Shown here: positions 55,782 through 64,000 of the stretch, piece after piece | How positions within the stretch are numbered: position 1 is the first letter of the stretch | Layout of the letters: every line of letters begins with the position of its first letter | NCBI RefSeq assembly: GCF_001594005.1 | Contig: NZ_LTBA01000006.1 | Coordinates: 33,177 to 97,176 of the forward strand | Reading direction: 5' to 3' | Length of the DNA stretch: 64,000 bases | Source of the DNA: Clostridium tepidiprofundi DSM 19306 | GTDB taxonomy: Bacteria > Bacillota > Clostridia > Clostridiales > Clostridiaceae | Translations under genes and position numbers: made by a program | Notes under the pieces: generated by a model | Databases searched by the model: none | Seen by the model: the letters and a program-made list of their open reading frames with translations, nothing else | What the model was told of the DNA's origin: nothing

Positions 55782-57705
55782 AAGCACACTCCTTTATATC
55801 GTTTTTTGATTTGTTTGCATTTTTGTGGCTTTTATTTAACTCTAAATCAACATTCTTTTTATCATTTTTAGTTCTAGTGTAAGTTGGAACCTTTCTTTGC
55901 ATTACTTCAAATATCCTTTCTGTATCACCATCATTAAGGACATTTTTAAATTCATCTATTGATTCATTTATAAAATCCATATCAATATTCATAGGTTTTT
56001 CAACAAAAATCTTTTTATGTTCTGTAGATGTTAAAGCTATTTCATCCATTAATAGTTCTTCATATAATTTTTCACCAGGTCTTAACCCAGTGTATTCTAT
56101 TTTTACATCTTTATCAGGTTCTAGTCCTGATAGTTTTATTAAATCCCTTGCCAAATCAACAATTTTAACAGGTTTACCCATATCCAACACAAATATTTCT
56201 CCTCCACTAGCCATTGCACCCGCTTGAATAACCAATTGACTAGCTTCTGGTATTGTCATAAAAAATCTATTTATTTCAGGATGAGTGACAGTAACAGGCC
56301 CTCCATGAGCAATCTGTTTTTTAAATATAGGAATTACAGAACCATTGCTTCCAAGTACATTTCCAAATCTTACTGCAACATATTCAGTATTGCTTATTTT
56401 ATCAAAAGCCTGAATAATCATCTCACAAAATCTTTTTGATGCTCCCATAATATTCGTTGGATTTACTGCTTTATCAGTACTTATCATAACAAACCTTTTT
56501 GTACCAAAATCATGACTACAAAGTGCAACATTATAAGTTCCAATTATATTATTTTTTATAGCTTCTCCAGGATTATCTTCCATTAAAGGAACATGCTTAT
56601 GTGCTGCAGCATGAAAAACCACATACGGTCTATATTTGTTAAATATCTCCTTCATCCTTTCTAATTCTCTAACAGAAGCAATTAAAACCTCTGTATACAA
56701 TTTTGGATATTCATACTTCAATTCCAATTGAAGATTATATGCATTATTTTCATATATATCCAATATAAGCAATTTACTAGGGTTAAATTTTGCAATCTGT
56801 CTGCACAGTTCTGAACCTATAGAGCCGCCCCCTCCTGTTACTAATACAACCTTGTCTTCAATATATCCACGTATATTTTCATTATCAAGTTTAATTGGCT
56901 CTCTTCCTAAAAGATCTTCTATATTGACTTCTCTAATTTGACTTATATTAACCTTACCATCTATTATTTCATAAATACCCGGAATTATCTTTAATTTACA
57001 AGAAGTACTCTTGCATATATTCATTATTTCCTTTTTAGTATCTAAATTCATTGAAGGAATTGAAATAATAATTTCTTTAACATTATATTTTTTGCATATA
57101 TTCACAATATCATTTCTTCCTCCAAGAACTTTTACATTATTTATCATTTTACCTTGTTTATCCTCATTATCATCTACAAATCCAACTATATTGTAATTAA
57201 GCTCACTATGCTTATTGATTTCTTTCATAAGAGTAACACCTAAATCTCCCGCACCAACTATTAAAATATTAATATTATCTTTATCATTTGTAGATAAATT
57301 TCTGCTATGAGAAAGTATCCTTGATAAAAACCTCGTACCTCCAAAACTGATTAAACTCAATATCCAAAATATCACAAGAACAGTAAAAGGAAACCTATAA
57401 TACTGAGTCTCTAGCATTTTATATGTAACAAAATAGCTATAAATCATAAATACAATATTAGATAATGAAATAGAAAACACTATAGAAAGCAATTCTTCAA
57501 TAGACGCATATTTCCACACATTGCTATACAATTTAAAAACATTATTAAAAAATATAGTAATTAAAATAACAGGTATAATTGACAACTTGAAAAATCTGAT
57601 ATACTCAGGTTCAACATTAAAATCGAATCTCAACACCAACGAAAAATAAAGTGCACATACTACCAAAATAGAATCAAACAAAAAAAACACTCTGTCCTTC
57701 TTCAC
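55771..57705 (-). CDS. Membrane-bound UDP-GlcNAc 4,6-dehydratase, WbpM/FlaA1/CapD type
   Basis: 644 residues. Four N-terminal membrane segments (to about residue 120), then a CoA-binding-like domain (ILIVGAGDLGVTLMKEINKH), then the SDR catalytic domain with VLVTGGGGSIGSELCRQIAK. The active site reads MISTDKAVNPTNIMGASKR: the usual Tyr is Met, as in WbpM-type enzymes, which rely on the TDK triad. GTG start. First gene of the long polysaccharide operon. Confidence 0.93.
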   Translation of the reverse strand: MKKDRVFFLFDSILVVCALYFSLVLRFDFNVEPEYIRFFKLSIIPVILITIFFNNVFKLYSNVWKYASIEELLSIVFSISLSNIVFMIYSYFVTYKMLETQYYRFPFTVLVIFWILSLISFGGTRFLSRILSHSRNLSTNDKDNINILIVGAGDLGVTLMKEINKHSELNYNIVGFVDDNEDKQGKMINNVKVLGGRNDIVNICKKYNVKEIIISIPSMNLDTKKEIMNICKSTSCKLKIIPGIYEIIDGKVNISQIREVNIEDLLGREPIKLDNENIRGYIEDKVVLVTGGGGSIGSELCRQIAKFNPSKLLILDIYENNAYNLQLELKYEYPKLYTEVLIASVRELERMKEIFNKYRPYVVFHAAAHKHVPLMEDNPGEAIKNNIIGTYNVALCSHDFGTKRFVMISTDKAVNPTNIMGASKRFCEMIIQAFDKISNTEYVAVRFGNVLGSNGSVIPIFKKQIAHGGPVTVTHPEINRFFMTIPEASQLVIQAGAMASGGEIFVLDMGKPVKIVDLARDLIKLSGLEPDKDVKIEYTGLRPGEKLYEELLMDEIALTSTEHKKIFVEKPMNIDMDFINESIDEFKNVLNDGDTERIFEVMQRKVPTYTRTKNDKKNVDLELNKSHKNANKSKNDIKECAYEN

Positions 57706-57759
57706 ATTATCACGTCCTATAATAAAATTTTATTTTTTATGTCATGAATATTTTAACAC

Positions 57760-57765
57760 ATTATA
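57760..57765 (-). promoter_or_regulatory. Candidate -10 box upstream of the polysaccharide operon
   Basis: TATAAT on the minus strand, 55 bp before the WbpM-like start. No good -35 at 16-18 bp, so weak or activator-dependent if real. Confidence 0.35.
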
Positions 57766-57802
57766 GCTAATAAGTCAGCAAATCTGATATATTTTAAATT
57801 TA

Positions 57803-57862
57803 AGCATTTGAAAGAAAATGGCAAATCAAATATAATAACATATTGACTGGTGATGACTTTTT
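57803..57862. repeat. Short terminal-inverted-repeat element, copy 2 (diverged)
   Basis: AAGCATTTGAAAGAAAATGG, CAAATCAAATAT, then TTGACTGGTGATGACTTTTTT. It matches the element at 36868-36918 with several changes that weaken the inverted repeat. Confidence 0.55.
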
Positions 57863-57966
57863 TTAATACATAAATCTAAACGAAGTATATTTATAAATAA
57901 GCTACATTAACCAGTTTATTTACTAGTGAAATCTGCATTAGTTATTTTTTTTAAATGCCTAAATAC

Positions 57967-58004
57967 GCACAAAAAGAACATACAATTATATGTTCTTTTG
58001 TGTG
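57967..58004 (-). terminator. Terminator of galU
   Basis: ACAAAAAGAACATA pairs with TATGTTCTTTTGTGT around a short loop. It lies 47 bp after the galU stop on the minus strand and separates galU from the polysaccharide operon. Confidence 0.75.
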
Positions 58005-58050
58005 TTATTGCAAACAAGCAATTAATATATTAAGCATTCATAACTTTATC

Positions 58051-58935
58051 TTAAAGTTTATCAAATTTAGTATTAGAACTCAAGTCCTTAATATATTTTG
58101 CAAAGTCTTCTCTTAAATTTTCATCTTTAAGCCCAAATTCAACAGTTGCCTTTAAGAATCCAAGCTTATCACCAACATCATATCTTCTTCCAATAAAATC
58201 ATAAGCATGCATGCTTTGAATGTCAATAAGTTTCTTTAAGGCATCTGTTAATTGTATCTCATTGTTCTTACCTGGCTTTGTATTCTTTAAAATATCAAAT
58301 ATTTCTGGAGTAATTATATATCTGCCCAATATGGCAACATTTGAAGGTGCTTCCTCAACTTTTGGCTTTTCAATTAAATCTTCAACACAATAAACTCTAT
58401 CTTCTAGCATTTTACCTTTAACAATACCGTATTTAGATACTTCCTTTTTAGGAACCTGCTGCACACCTAGTATAGATGTATTATACTTATCATAACAGTC
58501 AATCAACTGCTTCAAACAAGGAATATCACTATCAACAATATCGTCACCAAGCATAACTGCAAATGGTTCATTTCCAACAAATGTTCTTGCACAATTTATT
58601 GCATGTCCTAGCCCTTTTGGCTCTTTCTGTCTTATGTAATGGATATCAGCCAAATTCGATATCTTCTGAACCTCTTTTAATAATTCCACTTTACCACTGT
58701 TCTCTAATTTAAGCTCTAGTTCAACAGATTTATCAAAATGATCTTCAATAGATTTTTTATTCCTACCAGTTACAATAAGTATTTCCTCTATTCCCGAAGC
58801 TATTGCTTCTTCAACAATATACTGTATTGTTGGTTTGTCAACAATAGGAAGCATTTCTTTTGGCTGAGCCTTTGTTGCAGGCAAAAACCTAGTTCCAAGC
58901 CCTGCTGCAGGAATTACCGCCTTTCTAACCTTCAT
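58051..58935 (-). CDS. galU: UTP-glucose-1-phosphate uridylyltransferase
   Basis: 294 residues from ATG 58935, six bases after GGGGGAA; a TTG one codon earlier is less likely. [20 protein letters not shown] and [19 protein letters not shown], then [12 protein letters not shown], are the GalU signature. It makes UDP-glucose, a general precursor for surface polysaccharides. It lies next to, but is separated by a terminator from, the large biosynthetic block. Confidence 0.96.
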   Translation of the reverse strand: MKVRKAVIPAAGLGTRFLPATKAQPKEMLPIVDKPTIQYIVEEAIASGIEEILIVTGRNKKSIEDHFDKSVELELKLENSGKVELLKEVQKISNLADIHYIRQKEPKGLGHAINCARTFVGNEPFAVMLGDDIVDSDIPCLKQLIDCYDKYNTSILGVQQVPKKEVSKYGIVKGKMLEDRVYCVEDLIEKPKVEEAPSNVAILGRYIITPEIFDILKNTKPGKNNEIQLTDALKKLIDIQSMHAYDFIGRRYDVGDKLGFLKATVEFGLKDENLREDFAKYIKDLSSNTKFDKL

Positions 58936-58966
58936 CAAAAATTCCCCCTTTTTAATTAATAAAAAT

Positions 58967-60034
58967 TTAAATATCCTTAAGCATATTCTTCAATTGAATA
59001 ACTATATCATCTTTAGGATCAATCTTTTCAGCTTTCTCTAAATACTTCTTGGCTTCATCAAATTTTTTCATATCTATATAACACATAACAATATTTGTGC
59101 AAATTTCTACAGACTTTGCTGCTTGAAAAGCCTTCTTCAAATATTCAATAGCCGTTTTATGCTCACCCATAGCAGCGTAATTTATACCATACTCATTTAA
59201 TACTTCAATCAATGCAGAATCCACAGCCGATGCCTCATTTAAATAATATATAGCTTTTTCATGTATACCTAAATTCCTGTAAGCTATAGCAATGTAATAA
59301 AATATCTCAGCAGAATCCCCATAAATATCTACTAATGGTATTAAAATCTTAAGTGCCTCATTTGGATTCTCATATATCAACTGAATACCTTTTTCATAAT
59401 CGTTAATGTTTTTGAGATTTTCCTTAAACTCAGAAATATCCTCTGTTTCTATTCCACCCATGCTTAAATACGTATTTAAACTATGTAAAGCTCTAGTAAA
59501 ATCTTTTTTATCCCTGAATATTAAAGCTTCATACAAGTACGGAGTAGCAAATCCATCTATAAGTTTACCCTTTTCAATCATTTTTAATTCTTCTTCTTCA
59601 TAATTTTTATCAATTGTTCGTAATTTATCCAATACCAACAAAAGCCTATCAAAATTTTCAATATTACTTTCTATTAATACTAAGCCTTTCAGCATAATAT
59701 ATGCATCTTCATAAATTTCATTATTTATTGCATTATATATATTGCCTTTAATGTATTTTATACTTTCTTCTATATTGCTTAACAATTGAATATAAGTATC
59801 ATTGTATTTAAAGTTTTCATCTAATCCCAACACATATACCATACCCTCAACAAAATAGAAAAATGGAATTTTCTCAAATGTTTCTCCATGCTTAACCTTT
59901 TCAACTATTTGTTCAGCTTTAATAGGCAAATAAATATCTTTAGGTATTGTGTATTCTCCTATTTGTGCACCTTTATTTATTGGTAAAAATAAGAGCTTCG
60001 ATAATTTATCATTAAAGTTTGATTGTATATCCAT
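58967..60034 (-). CDS. TPR-repeat protein of unknown function
   Basis: 355 residues, no signal peptide or membrane segments. Tetratricopeptide-type helix pairs are clearest from about residue 195 onwards ([60 protein letters not shown]). The N-terminal 190 residues are helical but not recognised. TPR proteins are scaffolds; its position 28 bp before galU suggests a shared transcript and maybe a link to the polysaccharide machinery. Strong ribosome-binding site GAGGAAGGTG. Confidence 0.8.
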   Translation of the reverse strand: MDIQSNFNDKLSKLLFLPINKGAQIGEYTIPKDIYLPIKAEQIVEKVKHGETFEKIPFFYFVEGMVYVLGLDENFKYNDTYIQLLSNIEESIKYIKGNIYNAINNEIYEDAYIMLKGLVLIESNIENFDRLLLVLDKLRTIDKNYEEEELKMIEKGKLIDGFATPYLYEALIFRDKKDFTRALHSLNTYLSMGGIETEDISEFKENLKNINDYEKGIQLIYENPNEALKILIPLVDIYGDSAEIFYYIAIAYRNLGIHEKAIYYLNEASAVDSALIEVLNEYGINYAAMGEHKTAIEYLKKAFQAAKSVEICTNIVMCYIDMKKFDEAKKYLEKAEKIDPKDDIVIQLKNMLKDI

Positions 60035-60495
60035 TTATTCACCTTCCTCTAGTTTTGAAATGAAATGCTCAAATTATTATATCATATTTTTAAACCAAGG
60101 GAAAATTTTAGTTTTAGAATGTTTAGTAAACTTGTTTTGTTAAAACAAAAGTTTCATTCTCCCTTATATACCGTTGTAACATTTTATTTCTTCATTAATA
60201 TACTAATATTGTAGCAAAAGTGAACTAGTGCTACATAGCATAATTACCAAATATATCTTACTGCATATTTTCCCGTGTTGCTGTGTTGTCGTTAATTTGA
60301 ATACAATTTAGTATTCTCATTTCCTCCACCTTGCACTACGAAAAAATCTACCGCAATATATGACGTTAGTTACGCTATGCAATACTAGTTCTGCTGAAAC
60401 AAAAGCTTCAATATTCCAATTTATAGAAGTAGAAAAATTGTGAAATCGATAAATAATAATAAGAAATAATAAGAAATTCAGTTTTTAATATTAAC
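60035..60495. other. Intergenic gap between divergent TPR and cwlJ genes
   Basis: It contains a TG-A-TATAAT extended -10 on the minus strand at 60076-60084 for the TPR gene, and a diverged small palindrome (AACTTGTTTTGTTAAAACAA, 60127-60146). I could not assign a sporulation promoter for cwlJ by eye. No gene seen. Confidence 0.4.
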
Positions 60496-60512
60496 TTGAG
60501 GAGGTGAACTTA

Positions 60513-60956
60513 TTGGCTTACAGTGATAGAGAATTATTAGCAAGATTAATAAAATGCGAGGCGGGTGGTGAAGGGGAAAATGGTATGAAAGCCGTAGCTT
60601 CGGTAATCATGAATAGGGTTAATGCGGCATATGGTGAATACCAAAGAACAGGACAAGGTAATCTTAGAAAAGTTATTTTCCAACCGGGTCAATTTGATTG
60701 TGCTACTTCAATTTTGAATGGCATGCCTAATCCTCAAACAATTTGGGCAAGTCCGCCAGAAAAAATACACTATGAAATCGCAGATTGGGCCTTATCTGGA
60801 AATAGATTGTATACAACTGGCGATGCTTTATGGTACTTTAATCCTCATAAACCAACATGTCCATATTATTTTCCACGTAACCGTACAGGGAGATTCCAAG
60901 TTAAAGTTGGAAACCATTGTTTCTATAACCCTACAAAACTTTATGCAAAAACTTAA
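60513..60956 (+). CDS. cwlJ: Spore cortex-lytic hydrolase, CwlJ/SleB family
   Basis: About 147 residues from TTG 60513, seven bases after GAGGAGGTG; the GTG at 60504 lies inside that site. The SleB/CwlJ domain fills the protein: SDRELLARLIKCEAGGEGEN with the catalytic Glu, ASVIMNRVN, FQPGQFDCA, and a CwlJ-like end WYFNPHKPTCPYYFPRNRTG then NHCFYNP. No signal peptide or peptidoglycan-binding domain, as in CwlJ rather than SleB. It degrades cortex peptidoglycan during germination. Followed by a GerQ-like gene. Confidence 0.92.
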   Translation: MAYSDRELLARLIKCEAGGEGENGMKAVASVIMNRVNAAYGEYQRTGQGNLRKVIFQPGQFDCATSILNGMPNPQTIWASPPEKIHYEIADWALSGNRLYTTGDALWYFNPHKPTCPYYFPRNRTGRFQVKVGNHCFYNPTKLYAKT

Positions 60957-61051
60957 TCAATTGGAATTTGAGCTTCAATCAACTTGATTAAATATATAGC
61001 AGTAATTTTTTTAATGTAATAAAATATAGTAATATATAAGGAGATTGTTTT

Positions 61052-61447
61052 ATGTTTAGTAGAATACCAAATCAATGTTATGATCAATTTACAATGTACC
61101 CTAACGAGATGGGTCAAAATCCTAAAAATTTTGAGCGTACAACTAATGAAAGGGTTCCAAATACAACAAACACCCCAAATCTTGAAAAAAAACCAGTCAT
61201 TCCACCAAGTCCCGCACCAAAATATTTTCAGAACTGGTTAATAGAACAAATAGGCAAATACATTAAGATAGAATTTTTAATTGGAACTAGTATGTTAATT
61301 GACAGAGAAGGTGTTTTAGAAGAAGTAGGAGTTAACTATATCGTTATTAAAGAATCTGGAACACTTGATACTCTAATGTGCGATATGTATTCCATTAAAT
61401 TTGTAAGAGTTTTTCACGATCAAGCTAAAGCTCTTTCTTGCAAATAA
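61052..61447 (+). CDS. gerQ: GerQ-like spore coat protein
   Basis: 131 residues. Residues 1-65 are rich in Asn, Pro, Gln and Thr, low in complexity, ending in PVIPPSPAPK. Residues 66-125 form a compact domain (NWLIEQIGKYIKIEFLIGTS, VLEEVGVNYIVIKESGTLDT, MCDMYSIKFVRVF). GerQ proteins have the same layout: low-complexity start, then a short beta domain that mentions a spore-localised ILxxNxGK/DHIIIxD pattern. CwlJ needs GerQ for coat location and the two genes are an operon in some Bacillus. Similarity to GerQ is moderate, so the name rests partly on position 95 bp after cwlJ. Confidence 0.65.
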   Translation: MFSRIPNQCYDQFTMYPNEMGQNPKNFERTTNERVPNTTNTPNLEKKPVIPPSPAPKYFQNWLIEQIGKYIKIEFLIGTSMLIDREGVLEEVGVNYIVIKESGTLDTLMCDMYSIKFVRVFHDQAKALSCK

Positions 61448-61487
61448 ATACACTATATACTTAGTTTTATCAAGCTATATTATATAA

Positions 61488-61650
61488 GGCATTTTCAAAA
61501 AAATAACTAGTCAGTATGCTAGTCTATTTTGCGAACTACTTCATCGTTGGAACCCGTTGATAGAACCTACTATCAGCGGAACCCAACTCTTTGTATTTCA
61601 CAAAATATACGTCGCATCTTTGACTTGTTATTTTCTTTCAAATGCCTAAC
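61488..61650. repeat. Terminal-inverted-repeat element, long copy 3 (MITE-like)
   Basis: AAAATAACTAGTCAGTATGC at the left end pairs imperfectly with the inverse of GCATCTTTGACTTGTTATTT at the right end. About 100 bp between include a hairpin (TGATAG..CTATCA) and GGAACCC repeats flanking it. The outer right flank CTTTCAAATGCCTAA is shared with 36868 and 57803. No open reading frame. Confidence 0.6.
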
Positions 61651-61673
61651 TCTCACTTTTATAAGTGGGAGTT
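61648..61673. other. Short hairpin after the GerQ-like gene
   Basis: AACTCTCACTT and AAGTGGGAGTT form an 11-bp stem with one G-T pair, at the outer edge of the inverted-repeat element. It is probably not a terminator: no T-tract follows. Confidence 0.4.
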
Positions 61674-61710
61674 ATATAATATTCAACATTATGCACTTTT
61701 GATTATATTA

Positions 61711-63393
61711 TCATAAGGATTGCATATTCTTTTTAATAAAAACATTTTTACCTTCAAAAACTATTGCAAGTTCTATAATATCTTTTACACCTCTATATAT
61801 AAGTTCCTGTCTATACTTCTTTTCTCTTATTTGCTTTAATGCTTTTAGTGCTGCCTTTTCTAAGTCTTCTTTTGCAAAAACTTTTTTAAATTCTATAATT
61901 ATTCCCTTTTTGTTAATATCTTTAGGAATAATCATAACATCATATCTGCCATATCCACTTTCTCTATTTGATTTTACATAATAATCCTTGTTCAAAGATA
62001 CAAGCATACCTAAAACAAAGGCATGATATACTTTTTCGCTTTCAGTACTACCCACATCAAAATAGCTCAAACTTTTCAGTACATATTCACTAAACAATAT
62101 ATCGAAGGTTTCTATATCTCCTGTTATAAGACTTTTTAACATAATATTAAAATTATCACTACTTACATTTTCATTAAACCAACTTTTAATAATTTGTTTA
62201 TACAGATACTTTACCTCTAAATTTGGTATTGTAAGCTTGCAATAGAGGTCTCCCTCTTTCCATTTTCTGTCACACACTTTTAAATACCCACTAAAAAGTA
62301 AAAAACTCCATGTATTTTCTGAACTGCTATCTATATCTTTAATTACTATATCTTGATTTACTATTTTCTCAATTGGCTCCCCTTTAATTAAACTTTCTAA
62401 CTCAATTTTTAATTTTTCTCCACCTCTTGACAGTATTCTTTTCACCAAATCATTACTGCTAGTATTAACCCAATATGGTTTAAAACCTTCTCTATAACTC
62501 TTTGCATATTTTAATACACTCCAAGGATTATATATAACTTTATCACCAAATATATATCCATTATACCAATTCCTAACATTATCCATATCATATTCGATAT
62601 TATAATATTTAAATAACTCTTCTACTTCTTCATCTAAGAAACCAAACCAACTATCAAAATTATAGGATAAAATTGTACTAACATCTAAATTATTAAGTCC
62701 TGAAAATATGCTTTCTTTCGCCACTCTTAAAATCCCCGTTAAAACAGACTTTTCAAGATAAACATTATCCTTCAATCCACCACTTAAAAATATCCTCATA
62801 AATTCAATAACTTTATCATAATACCCATATAAGAATCCACTCTGTATTGGTACATCATATTCGTCAATCAAAATTACAACTTTTTTATTATAATATCTAT
62901 ATAGATATTCACTTAATAACTTTAAGCCATCTATATAAGTATCATGAGATGCTCTACCATAAAGAATATCCAATACCTCTTCCTTTTCATATTCTGCTAG
63001 AACATCACTTTTTAAAATATAGCTATGCTTACCAAATTCACTTTTAATAAGTCGTTCAAGACTGCTTAAGCACCTTTCCCACTGCGAATGTTTTTCATCC
63101 TTAAAAGTTATATATATAACAGGATATTTCCCCTGAATATCCATAACTTCCTTAAATTTATTTATTTTAAGATTACTAAAAAGATATCTGTTGTCACAAC
63201 TTTCTTTTTCATAAAAATACTTCAACATACTCAGATTAAGTGTTTTTCCAAATCTTCTCGGTCTTGGAATAAGAATGACTTTTGAACCATCCTCAATAAC
63301 CTCTTTTATAAATAAACTTTTATCTACAAAGTAATAATTTTCTTCAATAATGCTCTTAAAATCGCTTACTCCAATTGGAATTCTTTTTTTCAA
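61711..63393 (-). CDS. AAA-ATPase-like / PD-(D/E)XK nuclease protein (DUF1703 type)
   Basis: 560 residues, TTG start after GGGAGTGA. N-terminal AAA-ATPase_like domain: KRIPIGVSDFKSIIEENYYF, VDKSLFIKEVI, Walker-A-like RPRRFGKTLNLSM and Walker-B VVILIDEYDVPIQSG. C-terminal PD-(D/E)XK nuclease domain: ESGYGRYDVMIIP and GIIIEFKK (D...ExK). This family is abundant and multicopy in many anaerobes and gut bacteria; its function is unknown, perhaps mobile or defence related. It lies beside transposase remnants. Confidence 0.9.
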   Translation of the reverse strand: MKKRIPIGVSDFKSIIEENYYFVDKSLFIKEVIEDGSKVILIPRPRRFGKTLNLSMLKYFYEKESCDNRYLFSNLKINKFKEVMDIQGKYPVIYITFKDEKHSQWERCLSSLERLIKSEFGKHSYILKSDVLAEYEKEEVLDILYGRASHDTYIDGLKLLSEYLYRYYNKKVVILIDEYDVPIQSGFLYGYYDKVIEFMRIFLSGGLKDNVYLEKSVLTGILRVAKESIFSGLNNLDVSTILSYNFDSWFGFLDEEVEELFKYYNIEYDMDNVRNWYNGYIFGDKVIYNPWSVLKYAKSYREGFKPYWVNTSSNDLVKRILSRGGEKLKIELESLIKGEPIEKIVNQDIVIKDIDSSSENTWSFLLFSGYLKVCDRKWKEGDLYCKLTIPNLEVKYLYKQIIKSWFNENVSSDNFNIMLKSLITGDIETFDILFSEYVLKSLSYFDVGSTESEKVYHAFVLGMLVSLNKDYYVKSNRESGYGRYDVMIIPKDINKKGIIIEFKKVFAKEDLEKAALKALKQIREKKYRQELIYRGVKDIIELAIVFEGKNVFIKKNMQSL

Positions 63394-63539
63394 TTTGTAT
63401 TCACTCCCTTCTTTATATGTTAGCAGTGAACTTTTTTATACTGCTCCTACTTCTACAAATGAAAAATCACAACCTTTTCTTGTAGAATTAATAAAATAAG
63501 TTCGCTTTATATAGATAATTATACATTATAATATCAGCT

Positions 63540-63711
63540 AAATATGGTTAACAAATCTCTACAAGTAGCATTAAATAGTTTTTTGAAAAAATTCTGGACA
63601 AAGATAATCCTACTACAAAGCAAGCTTATTCAAAGGCTAGGCAAAATATTAAGCCAGAAGCATTTATTGAGTTAAATAATAAAATAAATAACAAGTCAAT
63701 TTTATCACGAT
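63540..63711 (+). pseudogene. N-terminal fragment of an IS4-like transposase
   Basis: The frame reads FFEKILDKDNPTTKQAYSKA followed by RQNIKPEAFIELNNKIN, the opening pattern of IS4-type transposases (T-xQAxSKARQKI). It ends in NNKSILSR and a stop, where the text AATAACAAGTCAATTTTA (63685-63702) also seen at 10548 begins. No catalytic domain remains. Confidence 0.6.
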
Positions 63712-63758
63712 AACCTAGTAAAATTTTATCCTACAGCTAGGAAGTTTTCATTGTAATT

Positions 63759-64000
63759 TTTTTACTTATTCAATGCTTTTTTTAGATCTTCAACATTCAG
63801 CAATTTAAAAATTGTACTAATTTCATTTTCAAAATCCAATGAGAGTTTAAATCTTATCATTTTTAAACTAACTTTATAAAAAGTCTGAACTGTTCTTAAA
63901 ATTGCTAATGCAATTTTCTTTACTATTTGTAAGTTCTTAGCTCCATTTTTGCTCATAGTTGTATTCTTATCATCTTTAAACGTAAAATCCAAATGCCAAT
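63759..64000 (-). CDS. ISAs1-like transposase, C-terminal end (continues past right edge)
   Basis: Minus-strand translation from the edge reads WHLDFTFKDDKNTTMSKNGA, then KNLQIVKKIALAILRTVQ and a tail ending LLNVEDLKKALNK. The HWHLDxTFxxD..T..K.A..NL..I.K pattern is the C-terminus of ISAs1 transposases of Clostridia. The N-terminal part lies outside the window, so intactness cannot be judged. It is distinct from the truncated copy at 5469, which has lost this region. Confidence 0.75.

Overview
The window is AT-rich with Clostridia-type codon and ribosome-binding-site usage (strong GGAGG/GGTG sites; TTG and GTG starts are common). It carries a CwlJ-type spore cortex hydrolase, so the source is most likely an endospore-forming, fermentative Firmicute. 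The genus cannot be named from the sequence alone. No rRNA, tRNA or CRISPR was seen.

Layout. (1) 1-2885: histidine-degradation operon hutH-ftcD-hutI on the minus strand (hutI runs off the left edge), divergent from an FAD/NAD(P) oxidoreductase (3249-4574). (2) 4575-11460: a decayed accessory region. It opens with a tandem 162-164 bp hairpin repeat array, then holds an internally deleted ISAs1 transposase, a methyltransferase, a HEPN/Abi-like gene, remnants of a DUF262/GmrSD-type gene, an undefined pseudogene and an ISAzo13 transposase remnant. Two structured repeats in inverted orientation flank the HEPN-like gene and the start of the DUF262 remnant. (3) 11465-14394: TSUP permease, orphan zinc/manganese-type binding lipoprotein, EamA transporter. 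(4) 14559-26921: starch/maltodextrin block: secreted alpha-amylase, a second hairpin array in the opposite orientation, type I pullulanase, MalG, MalF, MalE, neopullulanase-like enzyme, then glutamate dehydrogenase. Three LacI-type operators (near 14.5, 23.6 and 25.46 kb) tie the block into one regulon; the regulator gene is not in the window.

(5) 27815-58938: about 31 kb of surface-polysaccharide genes, all on the minus strand. Initiating phosphosugar transferase, two Wzy-like polymerases, a Wzx-like flippase, a MurJ-like flippase and several glycosyltransferases sit next to two nucleotide-sugar pathways. One is a complete-looking CMP-legionaminic acid set of the GDP-sugar type (PtmE-like, LegB, LegC, LegH/NeuD, LegG, LegI, LegF). 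The other is a UDP-diacetamido-uronic acid set (WbpA/B/E/D-like, with a WbpI-like epimerase about 17 kb away). A WbpM/FlaA1-type dehydratase and GalU close the block. An orphan sugar-ABC-type solute-binding protein lies among the polysaccharide genes without a transporter.

(6) 58967-64000: TPR protein, cwlJ plus a GerQ-like gene (spore germination pair), an AAA-ATPase/PD-(D/E)XK protein of the DUF1703 type, and two transposase remnants at the right edge.

The main unexplained structure is non-coding: at least four families of hairpin-forming or terminal-inverted-repeat elements are dispersed through intergenic gaps. The 162 bp family forms near-identical tandem arrays in opposite orientations around a gene-poor, pseudogene-rich segment.
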